Shown: one piece after another, positions 1 through 5,977 of the stretch | Layout: each line of letters starts with the position of its first letter | How positions within the stretch are numbered: the first letter of the stretch is position 1 | Origin: Flavobacteriaceae bacterium | GTDB taxonomy: Bacteria > Bacteroidota > Bacteroidia > Flavobacteriales > Flavobacteriaceae | Direction of reading: 5' to 3' | Length of the DNA: 36,490 nucleotides | NCBI GenBank assembly: GCA_024644725.1 | Contig: JAHEHE010000020.1 | Span: forward strand, 1-36,490 | Translations under genes and position numbers: made by a program | The notes under the pieces: model-generated | Database searches by the model: none | Told to the model about the DNA's origin: nothing | The model's input: only the letters and a program-made list of their open reading frames with translations

Positions 1-642
1 ATTTATGATCAGAATCGGCCTTTACCTAGATATGACCTTGATGATCCGGAGGATATTAAAAAGAACATTATCAGTTATGCCTCTGATTCTCTTCTAACTA
101 TCCGACAAGTTCATCAGACCAAGTTCAAAAAAAAACCGAAGAAAGGAGCAAACGGCAAAGGCACGATCATTAAAAATGAGGATCTCGCAATACTTGATTT
201 TGTCAACGGCTATTACAAACTTGCTGCAAATAATGATGTATTCTATGTAAACCTAAAAAATTTAAAGGAACCTACTTTTGATTTTTTAAATAAACGAGAT
301 TATGTCTTAGAGCTCAGAAGGGTTAAAGAGAAAATAGCAGAGGAAGCTGAAAATAGAATGTACTTGGAAGAACAATTAAAACAGGAGGAATATTATGTGT
401 CCAAGTGGGGTCAATCGGTTTATGACAGGGTTCAAATGGGTCATTATTGGTTAGGAATGACCGAGGAAATGGCAAAAGTCGGAGGTCTGTATCCTGGTCC
501 GAATTATGTAAATACATTGGTTACCGTATATGGAAGAAGGGAGGAGTGGTTATGTAGAAATGGGACGGTTCTTGTTTTTGATTTTGGAATACTAAAGACT
601 ATTAAAAATTCATTCTACATTTCTTCTCCTGCTAACCAATAA
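1..642 (+). CDS. Unknown protein, C-terminal 213 residues (5' truncated)
   Basis: The reading frame is open from base 1 to the TAA ending at 642, so the start lies off the left edge. I do not recognise the family with confidence. The middle (about residues 95-130) is rich in Lys and Glu and looks helical. The last 75 residues have a pattern G-M-T-x-E-x-A, then a Gly/Pro/Asn turn, then an E-W...G...F-x-x-G-I-L motif. This resembles the small beta-rich 'SmpA/OmlA-like' modules found at the C-terminus of many Bacteroidota lipoproteins; that is a by-eye resemblance only. The gene is visibly AT-richer than the rest of the window and sits beyond the 3' end of a tRNA gene, which suggests accessory DNA. 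No neighbour on the plus strand helps to assign a role. Confidence 0.6.
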   Translation: MYDQNRPLPRYDLDDPEDIKKNIISYASDSLLTIRQVHQTKFKKKPKKGANGKGTIIKNEDLAILDFVNGYYKLAANNDVFYVNLKNLKEPTFDFLNKRDYVLELRRVKEKIAEEAENRMYLEEQLKQEEYYVSKWGQSVYDRVQMGHYWLGMTEEMAKVGGLYPGPNYVNTLVTVYGRREEWLCRNGTVLVFDFGILKTIKNSFYISSPANQ

Positions 643-681
643 TCTTTCAATATCATAATGTGATTGATGGTCCTTTTCCTA

Positions 682-714
682 TTCAAACAAAAAACCCCTC
701 CGATTGGAAGGGTT
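682..714 (-). terminator. Rho-independent terminator-like hairpin, minus strand
   Basis: Read on the minus strand, a 9-bp stem (arms at 706-714 and 693-701, one G-U pair, 4-nt loop) is followed by a T-rich run complementary to the A-rich bases 683-694. There is no T-run on the plus-strand side, so it is oriented to stop minus-strand transcription. No minus-strand gene is visible between it and the tRNA terminator at 826-869. Confidence 0.5.
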
Positions 715-803
715 AGGCAGTGAGATTATGGACCTTCAGATTGAGGAGAATGAGATTCTGGGATGAAACGGCAGTTTGGATGGACAAAATCGTACCATAT
801 GTC

Positions 804-827
804 TTACCATTTTGAAAAGCATGGTAA
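804..827. other. Hairpin in gene-free stretch
   Basis: A perfect 7-bp inverted repeat, TTACCAT at 804-810 and ATGGTAA at 821-827, with a 10-base loop. It lies between two minus-strand terminator-like hairpins. I see no coding capacity that explains it. The rest of the 643-878 interval holds only these hairpins and a 29-codon open frame of doubtful reality. Confidence 0.35.
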
Positions 828-869
828 AAGAAAAAATCCTAATCAACTATAGCAAAGTCAATTAGGATT
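826..869 (-). terminator. Terminator of tRNA-Arg
   Basis: On the minus strand, directly after the tRNA 3' end, AATCCTAAT (complement of 861-869) pairs with ATTAGGATT (complement of 835-843). It is followed by a T-rich tract complementary to 826-836. This is a typical intrinsic terminator. Confidence 0.75.
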
Positions 870-878
870 AATTTGAAG

Positions 879-952
879 TGACCTCGACAGGATTCAAACC
901 TGTAACCTTCTGAGCCGTAATCAGATGCGCTATTCAGTTGCGCCACGAGGCC
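879..952 (-). tRNA. tRNA-Arg (anticodon ACG)
   Basis: A 74-base minus-strand cloverleaf. The acceptor arm pairs GGCCTCG (5' end at 952) with CGAGGTC next to the discriminator A at 879. The D-arm is GCGC/GCGC, the anticodon stem TCTGA/TCAGA encloses the loop TTACGGC giving anticodon ACG, and the T-arm is ACAGG/CCTGT around TTTGAAT. CCA is not encoded. It is followed by an intrinsic terminator at 826-869. Its 3' end faces the AT-rich left part of the window. Confidence 0.95.
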
Positions 953-968
953 ATAATTATTCGGGCTG

Positions 969-976
969 CAAATATA
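969..976 (-). promoter_or_regulatory. Candidate -7 element of tRNA-Arg
   Basis: TATATTTG on the minus strand matches the Bacteroidota -7 consensus TAnnTTTG and lies 16 bases upstream of the mature tRNA 5' end. I do not see a clear -33 TTG at 19-21 bases. Confidence 0.55.
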
Positions 977-1015
977 TTTCTTTTTTGTAGAATAGAAAAA
1001 ACTTCAGCCAAAAAT

Positions 1016-1255
1016 TCAAATGCCCATCTCCTGCTTGAAAGCCGCGAGGATCTCGCGGGCCTTTTCGTTATCTTCTTCGTAGATGAAGAGTTCCACCTGT
1101 GACGGGGAGCCTCCGTAAAAACCGGCGCGCAATCCCGATTGGAAGTTGTTCTTGACCATTGATGGAATTTCTGCATCATCCAGGTCGAGCTGCAGTCGCT
1201 GAATCTCGATCAGGGAGCCGGTAAACAGTCGCATGTGTTTTGAATGATCATCCAT
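1016..1255 (-). CDS. DUF2007 family protein
   Basis: A 79-residue cytoplasmic protein with the layout of the DUF2007 (putative signal-transducing protein) family. An N-terminal strand-helix 'moves across subunits' pattern leads to a loop with G-G-S-P-S-Q-V-E-L-F-I, then E-E-D-N-E-K-A-R-E-I-L near the C-terminus, which is the family's hallmark ending. The family is a small ferredoxin-like fold with no established biochemical activity. It follows the 50-residue small protein gene by 72 bases and precedes tRNA-Arg by 63 bases on the same strand. A near-consensus -7 element (TATCTTTA, complement of 1272-1279) lies before it, so it may have its own promoter. Start is ATG at 1255. Confidence 0.8.
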   Translation of the reverse strand: MDDHSKHMRLFTGSLIEIQRLQLDLDDAEIPSMVKNNFQSGLRAGFYGGSPSQVELFIYEEDNEKAREILAAFKQEMGI

Positions 1256-1327
1256 AGTGCTGATTTTTACTTAAAGATAGCGAATTTTTCCTTCTTTTGG
1301 AAGTGCCTTGGCTGATGTCCCTGAAAA

Positions 1328-1480
1328 TCAATCGAGGCTGTTTTTGGTCACGTAGTAGCGCCATCCGATCAGGGCCAGTTGCAGTTTGCTGGCCTTGCTC
1401 ATGTCGACCTGTTTCTTGGCCAGGCTTGGCAGTACCGCCTTGTTGATTGTGGCCAATATCTTGAAAAGGTTTTTCTTCAT
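1328..1480 (-). CDS. Conserved 50-residue small basic protein
   Basis: A 50-codon frame starting ATG at 1480 and ending TGA at 1328: MKKNLFKILATINKAVLPSL, then K-K-Q-V-D-M-S-K-A-S-K-L-Q-L and ending in G-W-R-Y-Y-V-T-K-N-S-L-D. It is basic and amphipathic. I recall similar short proteins with the same W-R-x-Y-V-T ending across Flavobacteriia; some databases carry them under the doubtful label SsrA-binding protein. That is memory, not a search. True SmpB is about 150 residues, so the label would be wrong. A -7 element sits only four bases before the ATG, implying a leaderless message. Function unknown; ribosome association is a guess from charge and size. Confidence 0.7.
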   Translation of the reverse strand: MKKNLFKILATINKAVLPSLAKKQVDMSKASKLQLALIGWRYYVTKNSLD

Positions 1481-1484
1481 GGAG

Positions 1485-1492
1485 CAAAAATA
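1485..1492 (-). promoter_or_regulatory. -7 element four bases before a start codon
   Basis: TATTTTTG on the minus strand fits TAnnTTTG exactly. Only four bases separate it from the ATG at 1480, so transcription probably begins at or beside the start codon. Confidence 0.55.
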
Positions 1493-1493
1493 G

Positions 1494-1519
1494 AAAAAAC
1501 GCCCGATTTGAGCGTTTTT
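1494..1519 (-). terminator. Terminator of the blaI-blaR1 operon
   Basis: An 8-bp stem AAAAACGC/GCGTTTTT (1495-1502 and 1512-1519) with a 9-base loop. On the minus strand it ends in a run of T. It lies 24 bases after the M56 peptidase stop. Confidence 0.75.
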
Positions 1520-1542
1520 GTTTTAGGTGTTGAGTGATCGAC

Positions 1543-3231
1543 TTATTTCTTCGAAGTAATGATCACCACGCCGTCTTTAGCCTTGTCTCCATATTTCTCA
1601 ACGGCCTTGCTGCCCTTGAGTACTTCGATGGTTTCAATGTTCTCGTGGTCAAGGTCTTCCATTTTGCCGTCAGGAATCTCTTTGCCGTCCATGATGATCA
1701 GGGGTTTGTCGTCGCCTTCATTCAAAAACACGAAGTCGTGGCCACCGTCATCGCCAGAAAGGGTTTTGATCTTCACGTCGATGTCTTCCGCGCCGGGTTC
1801 TCCTTTTTTGATCATGATCTTTGTGGCGCCCTCCTGGTCTTCATCAATCTCGACAACCTTGATGTGTTTGATTTTGGTGGAGTCTCCCGATTCCGAAATC
1901 CAGACGTTGCCGTCTGACATGACCTTCACGTCTACATCTTGATGCGAGAAGTGATTGGCACCGTCGCCCCCGATAATGATGACTTCTTTCTCACCGTCTT
2001 TGTCGATGATGATCTCTTTGCGGATTTCCTTGTGCATCGTCCCGTCATCGTCGGTGTGGACCGCAACGTGTACGTCATGCATGCCCTTCATGTTGCCCAG
2101 GGCCAGGGTTCCGTTTTTAGCATCGTAACGGATGCTGATCGGGGCAATGGGCTCATCTCCACTTTGACTGAGTTTGGCTTGGTTCCCCGTGTTATTCGAA
2201 ACCGTCAGCTCGATTCCGATGATCTCGTTGGCATCGTTGTACTTCAGTTTTTTGTATTTGAGCTCGATACCCTCTTTCAAGAGATTGGCCTTGAGCCTGT
2301 CGAGGTCACTTTTGGAGAAGTCTTTGGTGATGACTTCCATTTCTTCATCGATCTCAATCTCTTGGGTAGAACTGCTCCTTTGCTGCGCAACGATTTCTGT
2401 GTTGAAATTCATGGCAAAGGCGGCCAACAGCGGCAGGATAATGCCGAACTTCAGGTACATGATGTTGTTTGATTTGCTTTTCTGTAACATTTGGATTCTC
2501 TTTTTTATTAAGGATTGATAAAAGCTGCTGGTCAGGGCCAGCTGATAGGTGGGCTGGGCCGTTTTTAGCAGCAGAAATTCATAGGATTTGCTTTCGTTTC
2601 GGATGATATTCGGATTGGAATCCGCGATGTACTCCAAATTTTTCTGGACTTCTTTATGATAGAGCCATACCACAGGGTTGAACCAGAGCACAACACAAAT
2701 GAGCTCCGAAAACAGGATGTCCAGGCTGTGAAACTGATCCGAGTGGGCTTTCTCATGAGCCAGCACCTGCTCGAGTTCATGACCGTGGAAGCGCTTGTGC
2801 GGATAAACTATATATCGGAAAAATGAGAAAGGTGCCGTGTCGTCACTCGTCGGGATCATCCAATAGGGGCCTTCTTTCGTTTTGGGTCGTTTCCTGAGAA
2901 ACAAATAGAGCGAACCGAGTTGTATCACGAAGCGCGCGCCAAAGAACACAAGACCCGATAGGTAAATCCAGATCAAGATGTCGGTCAGTCCTAAAGATGC
3001 TGCCTGATGAACTCCGTCGGCACCTGCTTGAACAACCTGGGTATGGGTCAATGGGATCGTCTCCACCAAAACATATTCCCGAACTTTCAGGCCGGGTAGG
3101 AGGAGGCTCGACACCAGACCCAGCAGGAGGTAGGCACGGATCGACTGGAAAAAAGTCTCCCGCTCCAGGAAGATCTTGTACACTCCATAGAACAGGGTAA
3201 GAACGGCTGCGCTTTTGAGTAGGTATTCCAT
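1543..3231 (-). CDS. BlaR1/MecR1-like M56 membrane metallopeptidase with TonB-plug-like C-terminus
   Basis: A 562-residue predicted membrane sensor-protease. The N-terminal region has transmembrane segments near residues 1-20, 33-47, 84-112 and 172-190. It carries the zinc motif H-E-K-A-H (159-163) and a downstream E-Y-I-A-D (200-204), as in M56 peptidases. A further hydrophobic segment lies near residues 262-280. There is no penicillin-binding sensor domain. Instead about 250 residues of acidic, His-rich alternating strands with repeated D-G/D-K-D-G turns lead to a terminal module with P-L-I-I-M-D-G-K-E-I and I-E-T-I-E-V-L-K-G, typical of TonB-receptor plug segments. BlaR1-type proteins relay an outside signal by cleaving the partner repressor; that role is inferred here. 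Its ATG overlaps the blaI stop by one base, implying translational coupling. Confidence 0.85.
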   Translation of the reverse strand: MEYLLKSAAVLTLFYGVYKIFLERETFFQSIRAYLLLGLVSSLLLPGLKVREYVLVETIPLTHTQVVQAGADGVHQAASLGLTDILIWIYLSGLVFFGARFVIQLGSLYLFLRKRPKTKEGPYWMIPTSDDTAPFSFFRYIVYPHKRFHGHELEQVLAHEKAHSDQFHSLDILFSELICVVLWFNPVVWLYHKEVQKNLEYIADSNPNIIRNESKSYEFLLLKTAQPTYQLALTSSFYQSLIKKRIQMLQKSKSNNIMYLKFGIILPLLAAFAMNFNTEIVAQQRSSSTQEIEIDEEMEVITKDFSKSDLDRLKANLLKEGIELKYKKLKYNDANEIIGIELTVSNNTGNQAKLSQSGDEPIAPISIRYDAKNGTLALGNMKGMHDVHVAVHTDDDGTMHKEIRKEIIIDKDGEKEVIIIGGDGANHFSHQDVDVKVMSDGNVWISESGDSTKIKHIKVVEIDEDQEGATKIMIKKGEPGAEDIDVKIKTLSGDDGGHDFVFLNEGDDKPLIIMDGKEIPDGKMEDLDHENIETIEVLKGSKAVEKYGDKAKDGVVIITSKK

Positions 3232-3608
3232 TATTTCTCAGGTTTTGATTCGTCCCCTTTTTCGATGAGGTCGATGATTTCTTTCAATTCATTCACGCTG
3301 ATCTTCTCTTCCCGCGCGAGAAAAGACACCACGTTCTTATAGGAATTCTCGAAGTAGTTGCTGATCGTTTTCTGCATAAAGGTCTTTCGGTACTCCTCCT
3401 TGGTCACAGCAGGTTGGTACCTGTGGGTTTTTCCAAACGCTTCATGGCGGATGTAGCCTTTTTCCTCGAGGTTTCGAACGATCGTGCTAATCGTGTTGTA
3501 ATGAGGTTTGGGATCGGGGAGCTCCCCCAGGACCTCCTTGACGAAGGCCTTTTTCAGATCCCACAGGACCCGCATGATCTCTTCTTCTTTATTGGTGAGT
3601 TTTTCCAT
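3231..3608 (-). CDS. BlaI/MecI/CopY family transcriptional repressor
   Basis: A 125-residue cytoplasmic repressor. Residues 1-75 form a winged helix starting with L-T-N-K-E-E-E-I-M-R-V-L-W. The recognition region contains Y-N-T-I-S-T-I-V-R-N-L-E-E-K-G-Y-I, the usual BlaI/MecI DNA-reading segment. The C-terminal half is the dimerisation and cleavage region seen in the family. It is the first gene of a two-gene unit and overlaps the M56 peptidase gene by one base. In this family a membrane M56 protease inactivates the repressor on signal and derepresses the operon. A double AACTA-N6-TAGTT dyad 51 bases upstream (3659-3696) is the likely autoregulatory operator. Whether it also controls the divergent exchanger is unknown. 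Confidence 0.9.
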   Translation of the reverse strand: MEKLTNKEEEIMRVLWDLKKAFVKEVLGELPDPKPHYNTISTIVRNLEEKGYIRHEAFGKTHRYQPAVTKEEYRKTFMQKTISNYFENSYKNVVSFLAREEKISVNELKEIIDLIEKGDESKPEK

Positions 3609-3658
3609 TGTGATTGTGTGACTTAAATGCAGCGTGTTCGTTTTACGGACTAAAATTA

Positions 3659-3696
3659 AACTAATCTTCTAGTTGTATAACTATAAAAATAGTTAT
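3659..3696. promoter_or_regulatory. Tandem dyad operator candidate for BlaI
   Basis: Two copies of AACTA-N6-TAGTT occur at 3659-3674 and 3679-3694, exactly 20 bp apart, so on the same face of the helix. The second is extended to an 8-bp perfect arm, ATAACTAT and ATAGTTAT around AAAA (3677-3696). They sit in the 141-base gap between divergent blaI and the exchanger. A -7-like TAATTTTA on the minus strand (complement of 3652-3659) abuts the first dyad. This suggests autorepression. Confidence 0.6.
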
Positions 3697-3727
3697 TTAA
3701 CAAATTTTTAATAGCCCTTTCGTTGTA

Positions 3728-3735
3728 TATCTTTG
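3728..3735 (+). promoter_or_regulatory. -7 element of the CaCA exchanger gene
   Basis: TATCTTTG fits TAnnTTTG and lies 14 bases before the ATG at 3750. It argues against the upstream in-frame TTG at 3723 as the start, because that codon lies before the predicted transcription start. Confidence 0.6.
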
Positions 3736-3749
3736 TCAAAAATGAGCCT

Positions 3750-4682
3750 ATGAACATTTTGTTGATCGCTGCGGGCCTGGCCCTCCTCATCCTCGGGGGC
3801 AACTGGCTACTCAAAGCGGCGGTTTCACTTTCTCTCAAGCTTGAGATACCCAAGATCGTGATCGGTATGACGGTGGTTTCCTTTGCCACGTCGGCCCCGG
3901 AATTGATTGTTAGTCTCAATTCTGCGCTCAACGGGCATGCCGATATTGCCCTTGGGAATGTGATCGGTTCGAACATCGCGAATTTTGGCTTTGTGCTTGG
4001 GGTCGTGATCATGATCGGCACGATCCAGGTCCAGCGCAGCTTTTACGTGCACGACTGGCCGGTGATGATGTTGTCTTCTTTACTTCTCTATTTGTTCATG
4101 ACTACCGGGAAAGAGATCGTACGTTGGGAGGGTTTTCTCATGTTCACTCTGTTGATACTCTTTTTGATCTACCTGATTCGCTTTCAAACAACGGCGGTTG
4201 TCGACGAAATGCCTGAAGACGACGTGCCCTTGCCCATTGGGAAGTCCATGGGATTTCTGCTCATCGGAGGATTGGCATTGTGGGGCGGATCTGAGCTGTT
4301 GATCGAAGGAGCCGTGAACATGGCTGCCCATTTCGGCATCAGCAAGCGCATCATAGGCATTACGATTATCTCAGTGGGTACCAGCATACCCGAGCTGGCA
4401 GCCTCTGTGATTGCAGTAGCTCGCAAAGAAAAGGCGATCTCCCTCGGAAACCTGATCGGTTCCAACGTATTCAACATACTGGCTGTGGTCGGAATCACTT
4501 CCATGGTGACCCCGATTCCCGTTGAAGACGAAGGACTGTTGAATTTTGATGTGCTGTGGATGCTCTACTTCGCCTTATTGATCTTCCTGCTCGTTTTCGC
4601 GCCGTCCAGGATGAAGCTCTCCTGGCGGGAAGGGCTCATTCTCGCCGCTTCTTACCTGGTGTTTATTGCCATACTCGTTTAA
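3750..4682 (+). CDS. Calcium/sodium antiporter, CaCA family (YrbG-like)
   Basis: A 310-residue inner-membrane antiporter with about ten hydrophobic segments and the two inverted repeats of the CaCA family. The first alpha-repeat has S-F-A-T-S-A-P-E-L (44-52) followed by G-N-V-I-G-S-N-I-A-N. The second has S-V-G-T-S-I-P-E-L (208-216) followed by G-N-L-I-G-S-N-V-F-N. The acidic residues in these P-E motifs bind the cation. A hydrophilic loop with E-D-D (153-160) separates the halves. Family members exchange Ca2+ for Na+ or H+; the exact ions here are not known. I place the start at ATG 3750, because an in-frame TTG at 3723 precedes the predicted transcription start. Confidence 0.9.
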   Translation: MNILLIAAGLALLILGGNWLLKAAVSLSLKLEIPKIVIGMTVVSFATSAPELIVSLNSALNGHADIALGNVIGSNIANFGFVLGVVIMIGTIQVQRSFYVHDWPVMMLSSLLLYLFMTTGKEIVRWEGFLMFTLLILFLIYLIRFQTTAVVDEMPEDDVPLPIGKSMGFLLIGGLALWGGSELLIEGAVNMAAHFGISKRIIGITIISVGTSIPELAASVIAVARKEKAISLGNLIGSNVFNILAVVGITSMVTPIPVEDEGLLNFDVLWMLYFALLIFLLVFAPSRMKLSWREGLILAASYLVFIAILV

Positions 4683-4688
4683 ATGGTG

Positions 4689-4742
4689 TGCCCCATGAGG
4701 GCAGGGGCATAAAAAAAGTGCCTCCACAAGGAAGGCACTTTT
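4689..4742. terminator. Bidirectional terminator between exchanger and glnA
   Basis: The main stem is AAAAGTGCCT (4714-4723) with AGGCACTTTT (4733-4742), giving A/T runs on both sides, so it can stop both convergent genes. A smaller stem, TGCCCC (4689-4694) with GGGGCA (4704-4709), precedes it. Confidence 0.8.
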
Positions 4743-4781
4743 CAATATATAACCAAGCTTATGCTATGCCCAACCTTATGC

Positions 4782-5804
4782 TTAGGACAGCTCTTTGATA
4801 TCGGCTGATTTAACCGTTTGAATGATTCTACCTGCGATTTTGTATGGATCTCCGTTTGAAGCAGGACGACGATCTTCCAACCATCCTTTCCAGCCGTTTT
4901 CAACCGTGATGATCGGAATTCGAATAGACGCTCCTCTGTCAGATACACCGTAGCTGAAATCAGAAACGTGAGCCGTTTCGTGCAGTCCGGTCAAACGCTC
5001 ATCATTGTAAGCTCCATATACTCCAATGTGCTCGTCGGTAACAGGTCTGAAAGCTTCACAGATTCTTTCATAAACCTCCCTGGAACCACAGGTTCTGAGG
5101 GTAGTGTTTGAGAAGTTCGCGTGCATACCTGAACCGTTCCAGTCTCCTTTGACCGGTTTCGGATGCAATTCAATGTAGTATCCGTATTTTTCTGTCAATC
5201 GATTCAGCAAGTATCGGGCGATCCAGATTTCATCACCCGCTTTCTTGGCACCTTTGGCGAAAAGCTGGAATTCCCACTGTCCCGGAGCCACTTCCTGGTT
5301 GATTCCTTCAAAATTCAGGCCTGCTGCAATACACAGATCAGCGTGCTCTTCAACAAAGTCTCTTCCCCAGGTATATCTTCCACCTACGGAACAGTAATAT
5401 TTACCCTGTGGGCCAGGAAAACCACCCCTTGGAAAGCCTAAGGGCAGATCTGTTTCGTTATCCATCAGGAAGTATTCCTGTTCGAAACCGAACCAGAAAT
5501 CATTGTCGTCGTCGTCAATTTTAGCCCTGTAGTTTGAAGTATGTGGCGTTCCATCTGCGTTCAATACTTCAGACATGACTAACCAGCCGTCCTTTCGGAC
5601 CGGATCCGGATAGATCGCTACCGGCTTCAACAAGCAATCTGAAGAGCCTCCTTCTGCCTGTTCAGTGGACGAGCCATCAAAGGACCATATTTTACAATCT
5701 TCCAGTTTCCCACTAAAATCGTCTTCGATTTTAGTCTTACTTCTCAACTCCTGAGTAGGTTGGTGTCCGTCTAACCAAATGTACTCTAACTTCGATTTGC
5801 TCAT
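4782..5804 (-). CDS. Glutamine synthetase, type II (eukaryote-like)
   Basis: A 340-residue cytoplasmic enzyme that makes glutamine from glutamate, ammonia and ATP. The N-terminal beta-grasp part has the GSII signature W-S-F-D-G-S-S-T near residue 43. The ATP/metal region has E-Q-E-Y-F-L near residue 108. Further motifs are N-x-E-G-I-N-Q-E-V-A-P-G-Q-W-E-F-Q, then K-P-V-K-G-D-W-N-G-S-G-M-H-A-N and the late R-G-A-S-I-R-I-P. This length and the W-N-G-S-G motif are those of GSII (about 340-370 residues), not the roughly 470-residue GSI. It is transcribed away from a GSIII gene across a 173-base gap. A -7 element lies 28 bases upstream. GSII enzymes lack the GSI adenylylation site, so control is probably transcriptional. 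Confidence 0.93.
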   Translation of the reverse strand: MSKSKLEYIWLDGHQPTQELRSKTKIEDDFSGKLEDCKIWSFDGSSTEQAEGGSSDCLLKPVAIYPDPVRKDGWLVMSEVLNADGTPHTSNYRAKIDDDDNDFWFGFEQEYFLMDNETDLPLGFPRGGFPGPQGKYYCSVGGRYTWGRDFVEEHADLCIAAGLNFEGINQEVAPGQWEFQLFAKGAKKAGDEIWIARYLLNRLTEKYGYYIELHPKPVKGDWNGSGMHANFSNTTLRTCGSREVYERICEAFRPVTDEHIGVYGAYNDERLTGLHETAHVSDFSYGVSDRGASIRIPIITVENGWKGWLEDRRPASNGDPYKIAGRIIQTVKSADIKELS

Positions 5805-5832
5805 AAATGTTTAAGATTAATGGTTTCAGGCA

Positions 5833-5840
5833 CAAATATA
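5833..5840 (-). promoter_or_regulatory. -7 element of the GSII gene
   Basis: TATATTTG on the minus strand matches TAnnTTTG, 28 bases before the ATG at 5804. The rest of the 5805-5977 gap is very AT-rich. I find no strong dyad there and no certain promoter for the GSIII gene. Confidence 0.55.
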
Positions 5841-5977
5841 AATATATTTCAATTACGTCATAAATAATAGGGGTAAATTAGTATAGATTAACATTATTTT
5901 TATCAATACCCAATTTTTTAAGGGGTGCATTTTAAAAAACGCTATTTTTATGGGCCAAAAATTAAATTATTAGAGTC

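Noticed and set aside
763-852. A 29-codon frame, ATG to TAG, with E-K-H-G-K-R-K-N-P
   Set aside because: It runs through a hairpin and the tRNA terminator stem and has no promoter. It could be a gene remnant, but nothing decides it.
1328-1480. SmpB (SsrA-binding protein)
   Set aside because: The 50-residue protein lacks the SmpB barrel and is one third of its length.
5805-5977. Riboswitch or glutamine-sensing RNA between the two glutamine synthetase genes
   Set aside because: The stretch is AT-rich with only weak, short pairings, and no glnA-RNA-like core is visible.
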